This document shows, piece after piece, positions 17,646-25,936 of a DNA stretch of 64,000 nt. Position 1 is the first letter of the stretch. Every line of letters begins with the position of its first letter. The DNA is taken from the IMG/VR virus record IMGVR_UViG_3300027659_003120, positions 1 to 64,000 of that record; one strand, given 5' to 3'. Source of the DNA: a virus. Under the pieces are notes generated by a model, which did no database searches, had not been told where the DNA came from, and saw nothing but the letters and a program-made list of their open reading frames with translations. The translations under genes were made by a program, and so were the position numbers.

Positions 17646-20600
17646 ATGGCAACTAAATATTGGCGGGTAGGGGGGACAAACACCTGGAGTAGTACTGCCA
17701 ATTGGTCAGACGTAAGTCCAACTGGTGCGACCGGCGCCGCTATTCCTGTTATTGGTGATGATGTTGTTATTAGTAATGTTGGGCAAACAGCTGGAACAAT
17801 AAACATTACAGCAACTGCAACCGCAAAGTTGAATTCGTGGACTGTTATAGGCGGCACCTGGACTGTTGCTGGATCTCAGCAAGTTAATATTGCAGGTACT
17901 TTTGATTGTCAAAATGTTACTTGGACTAATACCGGTACTCTTTCTCTGCAAGGAACAGGTGGGTCATATGATATCACCGCCAGTGGTACAACTTTTAATT
18001 GTGCTGTTCAATTTAATGGATTCATTGTTGCCGGCTCTAGTTTTAATTTACTATCGGCATTCACTACTGGTGCAACTCAAACCACAACATTGACTGCGGG
18101 TACTTTAATATTAAATAATTTTACATTAACAACCGGAATATTCAACACCAACGCAACCAACACCAGACAAATTCAATTTGGTACTGGTAATATAGCGTTA
18201 ATACATACTACCGCAGCAACAACGGTGTTGGTGCTAAGTAATTATACAAATTTTTCTTGTTCTGGAACTGGCGGATTTACTTCGGCTATGTCTGTTACTA
18301 GAACATTTAATGTTGGTAGCACAGGCGCAACCAATTCAATTACAGCTAATCTTGCATTAACGTCTGGTTCAAGTGTACCAAGCTTTACCGCAGGTGGGTG
18401 GTTTAATCATTTAAATTTTACGGGCAGTAGTGTTACTGTGGCAACGCTTACTGTTAACATAAATTCACTTACATTAGCAAGTGGTAGTACATATACTGCA
18501 TTAACAGTAAATGCTGTAGGCACAGGTACTATAACTTCGGCTGGAAAATCATTAACAGCATTCACTGTCAATCATACGGGTACAACTACTCTTAGTGCTG
18601 CACTTAGTACGGGCGTGACTGCTACTACCACGCTAACTCAAGGCACGCTAGATTTGGGTGGATTTACGTTAACTACTGGGGCATTCAGTTCAAGCAATAG
18701 TAATACTCGTGCAATTGCTTTTGGTACTGGCAATATTGCATTGTCACATACTACCGCAGCAACCACTGTGTTGAATATGGCCACGGCTACAGGATTTACT
18801 TGGACAGGTACAGGTGGATTTACTGTGGCTGCTATGAGTAATACAAGAACATTTAGTTTTGGCAGTACTGCCGGCGGCACAACCACTAATGCACCTAACT
18901 TAACATTTACCAGTGGTGCTAGTATTGCAACAATAACCACCGCCGGTTGGTTTAATAAACTGGATTATGGAACTACCTCTTTCACTCAAGGGACAACAGC
19001 ACTAAACTTAAATGGATTAACATTATCAAGTAGTGGAACATATACTTCATTGAGTCCAACTATGAGAGGTACTGGTACTATAACTTCAAATGGAAAAACA
19101 ATAGCAGCATTCACTGTTAATCATGCAGGAACAACTACATTAGCGTCTGCATTAAGTTGTACTACTTATACTCAAACAGCAGGCACTATAAACCGTGCAG
19201 GTTTTAACTTATCATGTTCTAGCACAGCAACATATACAGCAGGTACAATAGCCGGTAATGGTACTATAAATTGCACCACATTTACCGTTTCTGGAACACT
19301 CACGCAAACTGTTGGTGGTATTTCAGCTAGTACAAGTTTTGTAATAACATCAGGTAGTTTCACATACGATGGAGGTACATTATTTGCAGTACCTACATTT
19401 ACTCATACTGCAGGTACTGTAACATTTAATATATCGTATGCATTAACTACAACCGGTACTTATACACACACAGCCGGCACAATAAACTTAGCAGATGGAG
19501 TAACATTATCTACTGGTATATTCAGTTCAAACAATACTAATACTCGTAGTATTGCATTTGGTACTGGCAATATCAATCTTACACATACTTCCGCAGCAAC
19601 CACGGTGTTGAGCATGGCCACTGCAACTGGATTTACATACACCGGTACAGGTGGATTTACTGTAGCTGCTATGTCCGCTACAAAAACATTTGTTTTTGGT
19701 ACCACTGGTGGCACTACATCTATTGCACCAAACTTAACATTTACAACTGGCGCCAGCGTTGCAACACTAACCACCGGCAGTTGGTTTAATACATTAGATT
19801 TTGGAACAACCTCATTCATTTTAGGAACAACATCACTAAACTTAAATGGATTAACATTATCAACTAGTGGCACCAGTACCTCATATAACTTGTTAACAGT
19901 AACTATGAGAGGCACTGGTACTATGAATAAAGGTGCTGGGGTGGGCAGGGCAATAGCAGCAATGACTATTAATCATACCGGTACTACTACGCTAGTCACC
20001 GGTCTCCAGATAAATGGTGCTCTTACTCTGACAGAGGGAACTTTGGATGGCGGTCTTGGCTATGGTATACAGTGTAATACATTTGCAAGTACCGGTACCG
20101 CAACTAGATCAATTACAGGACCCGACGGCAGCGTGATTAATGTAATGGGTTCTGGTGCTACCGCTTTTTCTAATGATTCGGCTGCTGGTATAACAATTGT
20201 TGGGTATACTATCAATATGAACAGTGATTCAGCAAAAACATTTGCGGGCGGCGGAGGATCTTATGCAGCACTGACTCAAAGCTATACAGACTTTTACGCA
20301 GTGGGCCCAGGTGTATTGACAATATCAGGTAACAATTCATTTACTAATTTAAAATATAATCAAGACCTGGGGTCGATCAGGACGTGTACAATTACATTTA
20401 CTATCTCAACAACACAAACAGTTACTGACTTTACTCTTTCCGGTGCAGCAGGCAACGTAATTACAATTAACAGTAGTACCCCAGGTACACAAGCTACTTT
20501 GAGTAAGTCGAGTGGAACTGTGAGTGTGGATTATCTATCAATAAAGGATTCTAATGCCACCGGTGGAGCAACTTGGTATGCCGGAGCAAACAGTGTGGAT

Positions 20601-20681
20601 GCGGGTAATAACACCGGATGGATATTTACGGCGCCGCCGTCACCATCTACAGCTGGAGGCAAGTTCTTTTTATTTTTTTAG
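17646..20681 (+). CDS. Large beta-helical fibre/adhesin protein
   Basis: This 1011-residue protein begins MATKYWRVGG with TWSSTANWSD, a start common among phage and autotransporter-like beta-helix adhesins. It is extremely rich in Thr, Ser and Gly. About three long internal repeats each carry a NTR.I.FGTGNI segment followed by H(T)..ATTVL and TGFT.TGTGGFT (near residues 163, 346 and 625). It ends GGKFFLFF. There is no catalytic motif, signal peptide or membrane helix. It is probably the distal or side fibre closing the adhesion block. A hairpin and a sigma-70 promoter follow. Confidence 0.75.
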   Translation: MATKYWRVGGTNTWSSTANWSDVSPTGATGAAIPVIGDDVVISNVGQTAGTINITATATAKLNSWTVIGGTWTVAGSQQVNIAGTFDCQNVTWTNTGTLSLQGTGGSYDITASGTTFNCAVQFNGFIVAGSSFNLLSAFTTGATQTTTLTAGTLILNNFTLTTGIFNTNATNTRQIQFGTGNIALIHTTAATTVLVLSNYTNFSCSGTGGFTSAMSVTRTFNVGSTGATNSITANLALTSGSSVPSFTAGGWFNHLNFTGSSVTVATLTVNINSLTLASGSTYTALTVNAVGTGTITSAGKSLTAFTVNHTGTTTLSAALSTGVTATTTLTQGTLDLGGFTLTTGAFSSSNSNTRAIAFGTGNIALSHTTAATTVLNMATATGFTWTGTGGFTVAAMSNTRTFSFGSTAGGTTTNAPNLTFTSGASIATITTAGWFNKLDYGTTSFTQGTTALNLNGLTLSSSGTYTSLSPTMRGTGTITSNGKTIAAFTVNHAGTTTLASALSCTTYTQTAGTINRAGFNLSCSSTATYTAGTIAGNGTINCTTFTVSGTLTQTVGGISASTSFVITSGSFTYDGGTLFAVPTFTHTAGTVTFNISYALTTTGTYTHTAGTINLADGVTLSTGIFSSNNTNTRSIAFGTGNINLTHTSAATTVLSMATATGFTYTGTGGFTVAAMSATKTFVFGTTGGTTSIAPNLTFTTGASVATLTTGSWFNTLDFGTTSFILGTTSLNLNGLTLSTSGTSTSYNLLTVTMRGTGTMNKGAGVGRAIAAMTINHTGTTTLVTGLQINGALTLTEGTLDGGLGYGIQCNTFASTGTATRSITGPDGSVINVMGSGATAFSNDSAAGITIVGYTINMNSDSAKTFAGGGGSYAALTQSYTDFYAVGPGVLTISGNNSFTNLKYNQDLGSIRTCTITFTISTTQTVTDFTLSGAAGNVITINSSTPGTQATLSKSSGTVSVDYLSIKDSNATGGATWYAGANSVDAGNNTGWIFTAPPSPSTAGGKFFLFF

Positions 20682-20701
20682 ATAGATTAAAAGGTACTTT
20701 C

Positions 20702-20726
20702 AAAAAGCATCTATGGGTGCTTTAAT
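20702..20726 (+). terminator. Weak terminator-like hairpin
   Basis: AAAGCATC (20704-20711) pairs with GGTGCTTT (20716-20723) around a TATG loop, with one G-T pair. It follows the last fibre gene and precedes a strong promoter, so a transcription boundary fits. There is no clean T tract, so efficiency is doubtful. Confidence 0.45.
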
Positions 20727-20750
20727 AGTGGTATAATTACAAGCTAAGTC

Positions 20751-20779
20751 TTGACATTTTTATATCTATGTGTTATAAT
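20751..20779 (+). promoter_or_regulatory. Consensus sigma-70 promoter of the glycan/modification island
   Basis: TTGACA (20751-20756), a 17-nt spacer and TATAAT (20774-20779) match the housekeeping consensus exactly, 24 bp before the ATG at 20804. The -10 sits in the context GTGTTATAATG, repeated at other promoters in this window. The island behind it can therefore be transcribed by host RNA polymerase without late factors. Confidence 0.9.
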
Positions 20780-20803
20780 GTAGTATAATTTATAGGAAAT
20801 ATT

Positions 20804-21448
20804 ATGAAAAAAATCTTAATTGCAACACCATGTCTTGACCAAAAAGTTGATGCTTATTTTGTCCATAGTCTTTGTGAATCTATCAAACTTGGTATTAAAA
20901 ATGACCTTGATATTAGGTGTGTCTTTCTTGCCAATGAGAGCATTCTTCCAATGGCAAGAAATGAACTCTTTGCACTAGCATATAAAGAAAACTATGACAT
21001 AATGGTTTTCATTGATGATGATGAAAGTTGGAAAGAACACGCACTAATTGAAATCATTCAATCAAATAAAGATGTTGTAGCTTTGCCTGTCGTAAATAAA
21101 AGCGACACGGTTATCGGATTTAATGTTTGGTTAAACAAAGATTCAGAAAAAGATCCATCTGATGGTTATATAAAAATCAATAAATGCGGTACAGGATTTC
21201 TAAAACTATCAAGAAAAGTAATTGAGGACCTCTGGAACTCAAACACAGAGTTGATGTTTAGAAACAAAAAACTGAAAAATATTTGTGAGTATACATATGT
21301 GAATGGTGATTTTATTGGCGAAGATATCACACTCACTAAAAAAATCAAAGAACTTGGATATGACATTTGGTTAAATCCAAATTATACAGTTTCCCATATT
21401 GGCAATAAAATGTACAAGGGAGACTTTAAGGCTAAAAATAATTTATGA
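20804..21448 (+). CDS. GT-A-fold glycosyltransferase-like protein
   Basis: This 214-residue protein opens with MKKILIATPCLDQ, a typical beta-strand start of GT-A enzymes. It carries VFIDDDESW near residue 71, which supplies the Asp-rich metal/nucleotide-sugar motif. GTGFLKLSR and DFIGEDITLTKK fit the acceptor-side acid region. It is similar in architecture to the protein at 57471. It is the first gene of the island, directly behind the consensus promoter, and overlaps the next start by four bases. Substrate unknown; it likely modifies a surface glycan, a virion glycoprotein or DNA. Confidence 0.7.
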   Translation: MKKILIATPCLDQKVDAYFVHSLCESIKLGIKNDLDIRCVFLANESILPMARNELFALAYKENYDIMVFIDDDESWKEHALIEIIQSNKDVVALPVVNKSDTVIGFNVWLNKDSEKDPSDGYIKINKCGTGFLKLSRKVIEDLWNSNTELMFRNKKLKNICEYTYVNGDFIGEDITLTKKIKELGYDIWLNPNYTVSHIGNKMYKGDFKAKNNL

Positions 21449-22197
21449 TTGATGTTATTATTCCGACAATGTGGATGGCTGAAATAACGCTAGATGCAAT
21501 ACAAAAATATTGCAAAAATCCAAAAGTCAGTAAAGTCATACTGATAGACAACAATGCCAAGATGCGACCTAAAGCATTTTCTAAAATTGCATCCGATTCA
21601 AAAATACAATACGTGTCATACGGAAAAAACCTATATGTAAATCCATCATGGAATGAAGGATATTACAGGTCCGAATCTGACATTATTGCAATCATCAATG
21701 ATGACATAATTGTGAGTGATGATGTATTTGATTTAGTATTGAAACACAATCCAGAGCCTGGCGATTTGATTGGTGTAAATCTGCGTGGTCGTCAAAACAA
21801 TTATAAGATTGATGATATCATTGACACCGAAGAAGAGATTGTTAAATTAAATTATAACAAGAATTCTCCTATTGGTGGGCAAGCATGGGCATTTGGAATT
21901 TGTTTGTTCATGCACAGAAAAACCTATAGAGTTATTCCTAGCATTTATCAGATTTGGTACGGCGATGATTATCTAGCGCAGAGTGCAAAAAATGTATATG
22001 CAATCAATAGCAATAAGATAAAAGGTACCATATCTGAAACTCTTAAAAAGTTTAATAATCCAAATGATGATATTTCTAAACGAATTGAGTTAGACTCTAA
22101 AAATTTTATAAGATTTAATCATTTCCAAAACGGAAAGAACTGGGATATACCAAAAAAAATGATTTCTACATATGAACGTCAAAGAAAATCTACATGA
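21445..22197 (+). CDS. Family-2-like glycosyltransferase
   Basis: This 250-residue protein begins MIDVIIPTMW with the GT2-type VILIDNNA strand-loop near residue 32 and AIINDDIIVSDD near residue 81 as the DxD-equivalent. The sequence then moves to PIGGQAWAFGICLFM and YGDDYLAQ, matching the acceptor region and the late acidic motif. No membrane helix is visible, so it is soluble. It is translationally coupled to both neighbours through ATGA overlaps. Probably a sugar transferase; the sugar and acceptor cannot be read from sequence. Confidence 0.75.
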   Translation: MIDVIIPTMWMAEITLDAIQKYCKNPKVSKVILIDNNAKMRPKAFSKIASDSKIQYVSYGKNLYVNPSWNEGYYRSESDIIAIINDDIIVSDDVFDLVLKHNPEPGDLIGVNLRGRQNNYKIDDIIDTEEEIVKLNYNKNSPIGGQAWAFGICLFMHRKTYRVIPSIYQIWYGDDYLAQSAKNVYAINSNKIKGTISETLKKFNNPNDDISKRIELDSKNFIRFNHFQNGKNWDIPKKMISTYERQRKST

Positions 22198-23102
22198 AAC
22201 AAATTATGAAGTATAGTATTTTTCACATACAAGGTGGCATCGGTAAACATATTGCAGCAACAGCAGTTGCAAAAGCAATTAAGAACAATCATCCAGATAG
22301 AAAACTAATTGTTGTTTGTGCTTATTCGGACATTTTCATAAATTTATCTTTTGTTGACCGTGTTTTTAATATAGGTAATACGAGATATTTTTACCAAGAA
22401 TACATTCAAGATAAAGATTCTATAATTTTTCACCATGAGCCTTACTACACAACAAATCACATTCACAAAAGAAAAAAACTCATTGAAAATTGGTGTGATT
22501 TATATAATCTAAAGTACAACGATGAAACGCCCGAATTGAAATTCAATAAACTACAATTTGATGTTTCTAAAACTGTTTGGGGTAGAAAAAAACCAATAAT
22601 GGTTCTACACACAAATGGTGGCATGATGACAACTGATGCTAAACCATATGCTTGGACAAGAGATATGCCTACTGACATTGCTCAAGAATTAGTTGAACAC
22701 TACAAAAAAGACTATCACATTTTTCAAATCACCAAAATAAATTCTCCTAAGTTAAAGAATGTTGAGCATGTATTTGCTACACCAGAACAGTCATTATCAC
22801 TAATGGAATTGTTTAGTATTTTTCTTCACAGTAAAAAAAGAGTATTAATTGACTCCTGTATGCAACATGCCGCGGCTGCAATGAAACGGAAATCAACTGT
22901 GTTATGGAATGGAACAAGCCCAAAAGTTTTTGGATATGAATTACATGATAATATATGCACTGATATACCATATAATTTTAAGCTTCCGGGCAGTTATCTG
23001 TTTGATTTTGACTTTAATGGGAATGAGGTTGAGTATCCGTTCGCAGATGATGTAAAATTATACGATATAAATAAAATCATAGAATCTATTGATAAACAAT
23101 GA
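22194..23102 (+). CDS. GT-B-fold heptosyltransferase-like protein
   Basis: This 302-residue protein has an N-terminal HIQGGIGKHIAATAVAKA segment resembling the glycine-rich loop of GT9 heptosyltransferases (GD.G..). The second half contains LMELFSIFLHSKK, VLIDSCMQHAAAA and VLWNGTSPKVFGY, matching the C-terminal donor-binding segment where a Ser/Asp-rich loop and WG.T.P motif occur. The start could be 22194 (overlapping the upstream stop) or 22206. It probably transfers a sugar to a lipopolysaccharide-like or protein glycan. No donor specificity is visible. Confidence 0.65.
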   Translation: MKQIMKYSIFHIQGGIGKHIAATAVAKAIKNNHPDRKLIVVCAYSDIFINLSFVDRVFNIGNTRYFYQEYIQDKDSIIFHHEPYYTTNHIHKRKKLIENWCDLYNLKYNDETPELKFNKLQFDVSKTVWGRKKPIMVLHTNGGMMTTDAKPYAWTRDMPTDIAQELVEHYKKDYHIFQITKINSPKLKNVEHVFATPEQSLSLMELFSIFLHSKKRVLIDSCMQHAAAAMKRKSTVLWNGTSPKVFGYELHDNICTDIPYNFKLPGSYLFDFDFNGNEVEYPFADDVKLYDINKIIESIDKQ

Positions 23103-23114
23103 AGGAGATGTGAA

Positions 23115-24068
23115 ATGAAAGAAATGATTAAAGAAATTATTCGTGAAGAAATGATGAGAGCTTCCATGAAAAAATATTACTTCATGTCGGGTTTACCTCG
23201 GTCTGGAAGCACTCTGCTATCTTCAATTTTAAACCAGAATCCTAGAATGTATTCCGGACCCAGTTCTCCTGTTGTAGCTATTATGCTTGCCCTGGAGAAT
23301 GCAATCTCAAGTGATGAATTATTTTTGGCTTTTCCGAAAACTGACCAAGCAGGAAAAATAATTAGTAGTGTTATTGAAAATTATTATTCTGATGTTGATA
23401 AACCGGTTATCATTGATAAAAATCGTTCATGGGTAAATCGTATGCATTATATTCCAGGTTATTTTGGAGTTGAAGCAAAAATTCTTTGCCCAGTAAGAAA
23501 CATGGATGAAATTCTGACTTCATTTATTACTATGCATCGTAGAAATCCATTTGAGATAAATGGTAAAATTAATTTCATTGATGAGATGTTGATTAAAAAT
23601 AATATACCACTGAATGATGAAAATAGATGCCAACTTCTATCGGGACCTAATGGAATTATTGGTCAAAGTTATGGCGGTATTCAACAAGCTATGATGGACG
23701 GCAAACAAAAACAACTTCATTTTATTGAGTATGATGATTTAATGAATGAACCTAAAGAAACGATGCGTAAAATTTATGAATTTTTAGATGAAGAATATTT
23801 TGAACATGATTTTTCAAAGATAGAAAATATACATAAAGAAAATGATGCGGCCGTATATGGTCTTTCAGATATGCATGATGTTCGGAATAATTTAGAAAAG
23901 ATTTCTAAGGACCCAAAAGAAGTATTGCCCGAGTCTATACTTGAAAAATGTCAAGGAACTGAATTTTGGAGAAATGTAAACGAAGATTACACTGAAGAAG
24001 TAGAAGATTTTACACCAAATGAAACCCCTCCCTCAAATGAAGATAACACAAAACTTATAGGACAATAA
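23115..24068 (+). CDS. PAPS-dependent sulfotransferase
   Basis: This 317-residue protein has an AAGGAG ribosome-binding site. After an amphipathic N-terminal helix (about 1-18) comes FMSGLPRSGSTLLSS; PRSGST at about 28-33 is the 5'-phosphosulfate-binding loop of sulfotransferases. CPVRNMDEILTSFI near residues 125-138 matches the 3'-phosphate-binding motif (Arg and Ser). The C-terminal 50 residues are acidic and probably disordered. Sulfotransferase-family genes occur in marine T4-like phages. The neighbouring kinase-nucleotidyltransferase could supply an activated donor. The acceptor is likely a carbohydrate or protein; this is inferred. Confidence 0.85.
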   Translation: MKEMIKEIIREEMMRASMKKYYFMSGLPRSGSTLLSSILNQNPRMYSGPSSPVVAIMLALENAISSDELFLAFPKTDQAGKIISSVIENYYSDVDKPVIIDKNRSWVNRMHYIPGYFGVEAKILCPVRNMDEILTSFITMHRRNPFEINGKINFIDEMLIKNNIPLNDENRCQLLSGPNGIIGQSYGGIQQAMMDGKQKQLHFIEYDDLMNEPKETMRKIYEFLDEEYFEHDFSKIENIHKENDAAVYGLSDMHDVRNNLEKISKDPKEVLPESILEKCQGTEFWRNVNEDYTEEVEDFTPNETPPSNEDNTKLIGQ

Positions 24069-24069
24069 A

Positions 24070-24357
24070 ATGGAAAAAACACCAAAAACACTTGTACAAA
24101 TTCAAGGCACCATTAAATCAGCTAGAGACAGCGTTTGGGTCATCACAGATGAAATTGAAAAACTAACTGCTGGTGCATTACCAAATGAAAACCATAAAGG
24201 CAACATCGGCCGAAATGTTGAACATCTAAAATTGGTTGTTGCAGATACTGAGATTGTTAATTCAGGTGAAGACATTGCCGACCTTATTGCAGCAATTGCC
24301 ACAGGCGAAGCAAAACTTGCTGAGAATATCTGGCCAGCAGCCGACAATACTGAATAA
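24070..24357 (+). CDS. Small helical hypothetical protein
   Basis: This 95-residue protein starts one base after the sulfotransferase stop. It is Ala/Glu/Lys-rich and predicted to be helical, with DSVWVITDEIEKL and a central histidine/asparagine patch (NENHKGNIGRNVEHL). No known domain is recognised. Lying between the sulfotransferase and the kinase-nucleotidyltransferase, it may be an accessory subunit, but nothing in the sequence proves it. There is no membrane segment or signal peptide. Confidence 0.6.
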   Translation: MEKTPKTLVQIQGTIKSARDSVWVITDEIEKLTAGALPNENHKGNIGRNVEHLKLVVADTEIVNSGEDIADLIAAIATGEAKLAENIWPAADNTE

Positions 24358-24374
24358 AAAATTTAATTTATATT

Positions 24375-25232
24375 ATGAAAAAAATTCTAATTATGGGATT
24401 ACCTGGTTCAGGTAAAACTTACCTCGCAGAAAAACTCAAAACATATCTTGAGTATAATGGTGATATTTTTAAAGTAAATCCATATAAGATGATGAATCTG
24501 GAAAGTGGACTTGGCCAAACACCATCAAAAGTTTCTGTTGATTGGTTTAATGCAGATGAAGTGCGTAAGAGATTTAACGACTGGGATTTTAGTAAAGAAG
24601 GCCGTATTCGTCAAAGCATACGAATGTTTGAATTTGCTATGAAATGTTCCAGTGATTTTGTCATATGTGATTTTGTTGCACCGCTGCCAGAAATGCGTCA
24701 CAATTTTAAAGCAGATTGGACAATTTGGATGGACACAATTGATGCTGGTAGATATGAGGACACGAATAAGGCTTTCGTTTCACCAGACTTATATGATTTT
24801 AGAATTACTGAACAGAATGCAGAAAAATGGGTTAAGTTTATTGGAAATCACATTCTTGAAAATATACGCAGACCAAGATTTGATTGGCAAAAAGAAACTG
24901 TGCAGATGCTGGGGCGTTGGCAACCTTGGCATCCTGGTCATAGAGCATTGTTTGATAGGGCAATTGAAAAGACTGGGCAAGTAGTTATACAGATTAGGGA
25001 TTGTCAGGGATGGCAAGGTTCTAATCCATTTGCAATTGAGCAAGTCAAAAATTATATTCAAAGAGACTTGGATCCGGTATATCAAGGGCAGTACGAAATT
25101 CAGATTGTGCCAAATATTGTCAACATTACATATGGGCGTGACGTTGGTTATAAGATAGAACAAGAGGTATTTACTGAAGAGATTCATTCAATCTCAGCGA
25201 CTAAGATTCGTAATGAAATGGGAATCGGATGA
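24375..25232 (+). CDS. P-loop kinase (APS-kinase-like) fused to HxGH nucleotidyltransferase
   Basis: This 285-residue protein has two domains. Residues 1-~165 form a P-loop kinase with GLPGSGKT at 8-15, WFNADEVRKRFNDWDFS resembling the APS-kinase DGDNVR region, and a switch-like DFVAPLPEMR. Residues ~175-285 form a nucleotidyltransferase with GRWQPWHPGH (HxGH about 186-189) and ISATKIR (273-279), the signature pair of NadM- and cytidylyltransferase-like enzymes. Bacterial PAPS synthesis also pairs an APS kinase with an HxxH adenylyltransferase, so activated-sulfate supply for the sulfotransferase is plausible. The second domain looks closer to NadM than to ATP sulfurylase, however. Confidence 0.75.
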   Translation: MKKILIMGLPGSGKTYLAEKLKTYLEYNGDIFKVNPYKMMNLESGLGQTPSKVSVDWFNADEVRKRFNDWDFSKEGRIRQSIRMFEFAMKCSSDFVICDFVAPLPEMRHNFKADWTIWMDTIDAGRYEDTNKAFVSPDLYDFRITEQNAEKWVKFIGNHILENIRRPRFDWQKETVQMLGRWQPWHPGHRALFDRAIEKTGQVVIQIRDCQGWQGSNPFAIEQVKNYIQRDLDPVYQGQYEIQIVPNIVNITYGRDVGYKIEQEVFTEEIHSISATKIRNEMGIG

Positions 25233-25936
25233 TTTATAATGAACCTTATCCACACCATATAATAGATAATTTTATTGATGATGAGATTGCTCATAAATTG
25301 TCAAATGACTTTATGAGTTATGATTCCCCAAATTGGTTTATTTACAACAATCAAATTGAAGTCAAAAAATCATGTAACAACTGGTACAATTTTCCAGAAG
25401 AAACGTATAAGTTTTTTCAGTATTTGAATTCTTCAACATTTGTTCAGAGTTTGTCGGATTTAACTGGTGTACAACTTATACCGGACCATGGATTACATGG
25501 CGCTGGTTGGCATATTCAACCCGCCCAAGGTAAACTGAATGTACATTTGGACTATTCAATTCATCCTAAGCTAGGTTTAGAGCGTAGATTCAATTTAATT
25601 TTTTACCTAACACCAAACTGGAATACATCTTGGGGAGGAAATCTTGAATTGTGGTCACATAACTCAGAGAATAATTCTCCAAAAGAATTGATAAAAATTG
25701 TGGAAAACAAATTCAATCGTGCATTAATTTTTGATACCACTTATAATTCATGGCATGGTTTTTCACAACCAATAACTTGCCCAGAAGGTGTATATAGAAA
25801 GAGTATTGCAATGTACTATCTATGTGAACCATCAAAAACTGCATCCAAACGACATAGAGCATTATTTTCAACAACTGAAGAACAGAAGAATAATGGGAGC
25901 GTTCTAAAATTGATTCAAGATAGGATTAAATTATGA
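25229..25936 (+). CDS. 2-oxoglutarate/Fe(II) oxygenase (prolyl-4-hydroxylase-like)
   Basis: This 235-residue protein overlaps the previous gene by four bases. It has the iron-binding HxD in LNVHLDYS (His about 105), the distal His in NSWHGFSQP (about 175) and the 2-oxoglutarate-binding Arg in VYRKSIAMYYL (about 189). The central FNLIFYLTPNWNTSWGGNLELW matches the P4Hc core. Such enzymes hydroxylate proteins, sugars or small molecules and are common in marine myoviruses. Its place in an island of glycosyltransferases suggests tailoring of a glycan or a virion protein. Confidence 0.85.
   Translation: MIYNEPYPHHIIDNFIDDEIAHKLSNDFMSYDSPNWFIYNNQIEVKKSCNNWYNFPEETYKFFQYLNSSTFVQSLSDLTGVQLIPDHGLHGAGWHIQPAQGKLNVHLDYSIHPKLGLERRFNLIFYLTPNWNTSWGGNLELWSHNSENNSPKELIKIVENKFNRALIFDTTYNSWHGFSQPITCPEGVYRKSIAMYYLCEPSKTASKRHRALFSTTEEQKNNGSVLKLIQDRIKL

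Noticed and set aside
24375-25232. Classical PAPS synthetase with ATP sulfurylase domain
   Set aside because: The second domain has GRWQPWHPGH and ISATKIR, closer to NadM/cytidylyltransferases, and lacks recognisable ATP sulfurylase motifs; kept only as a functional possibility.
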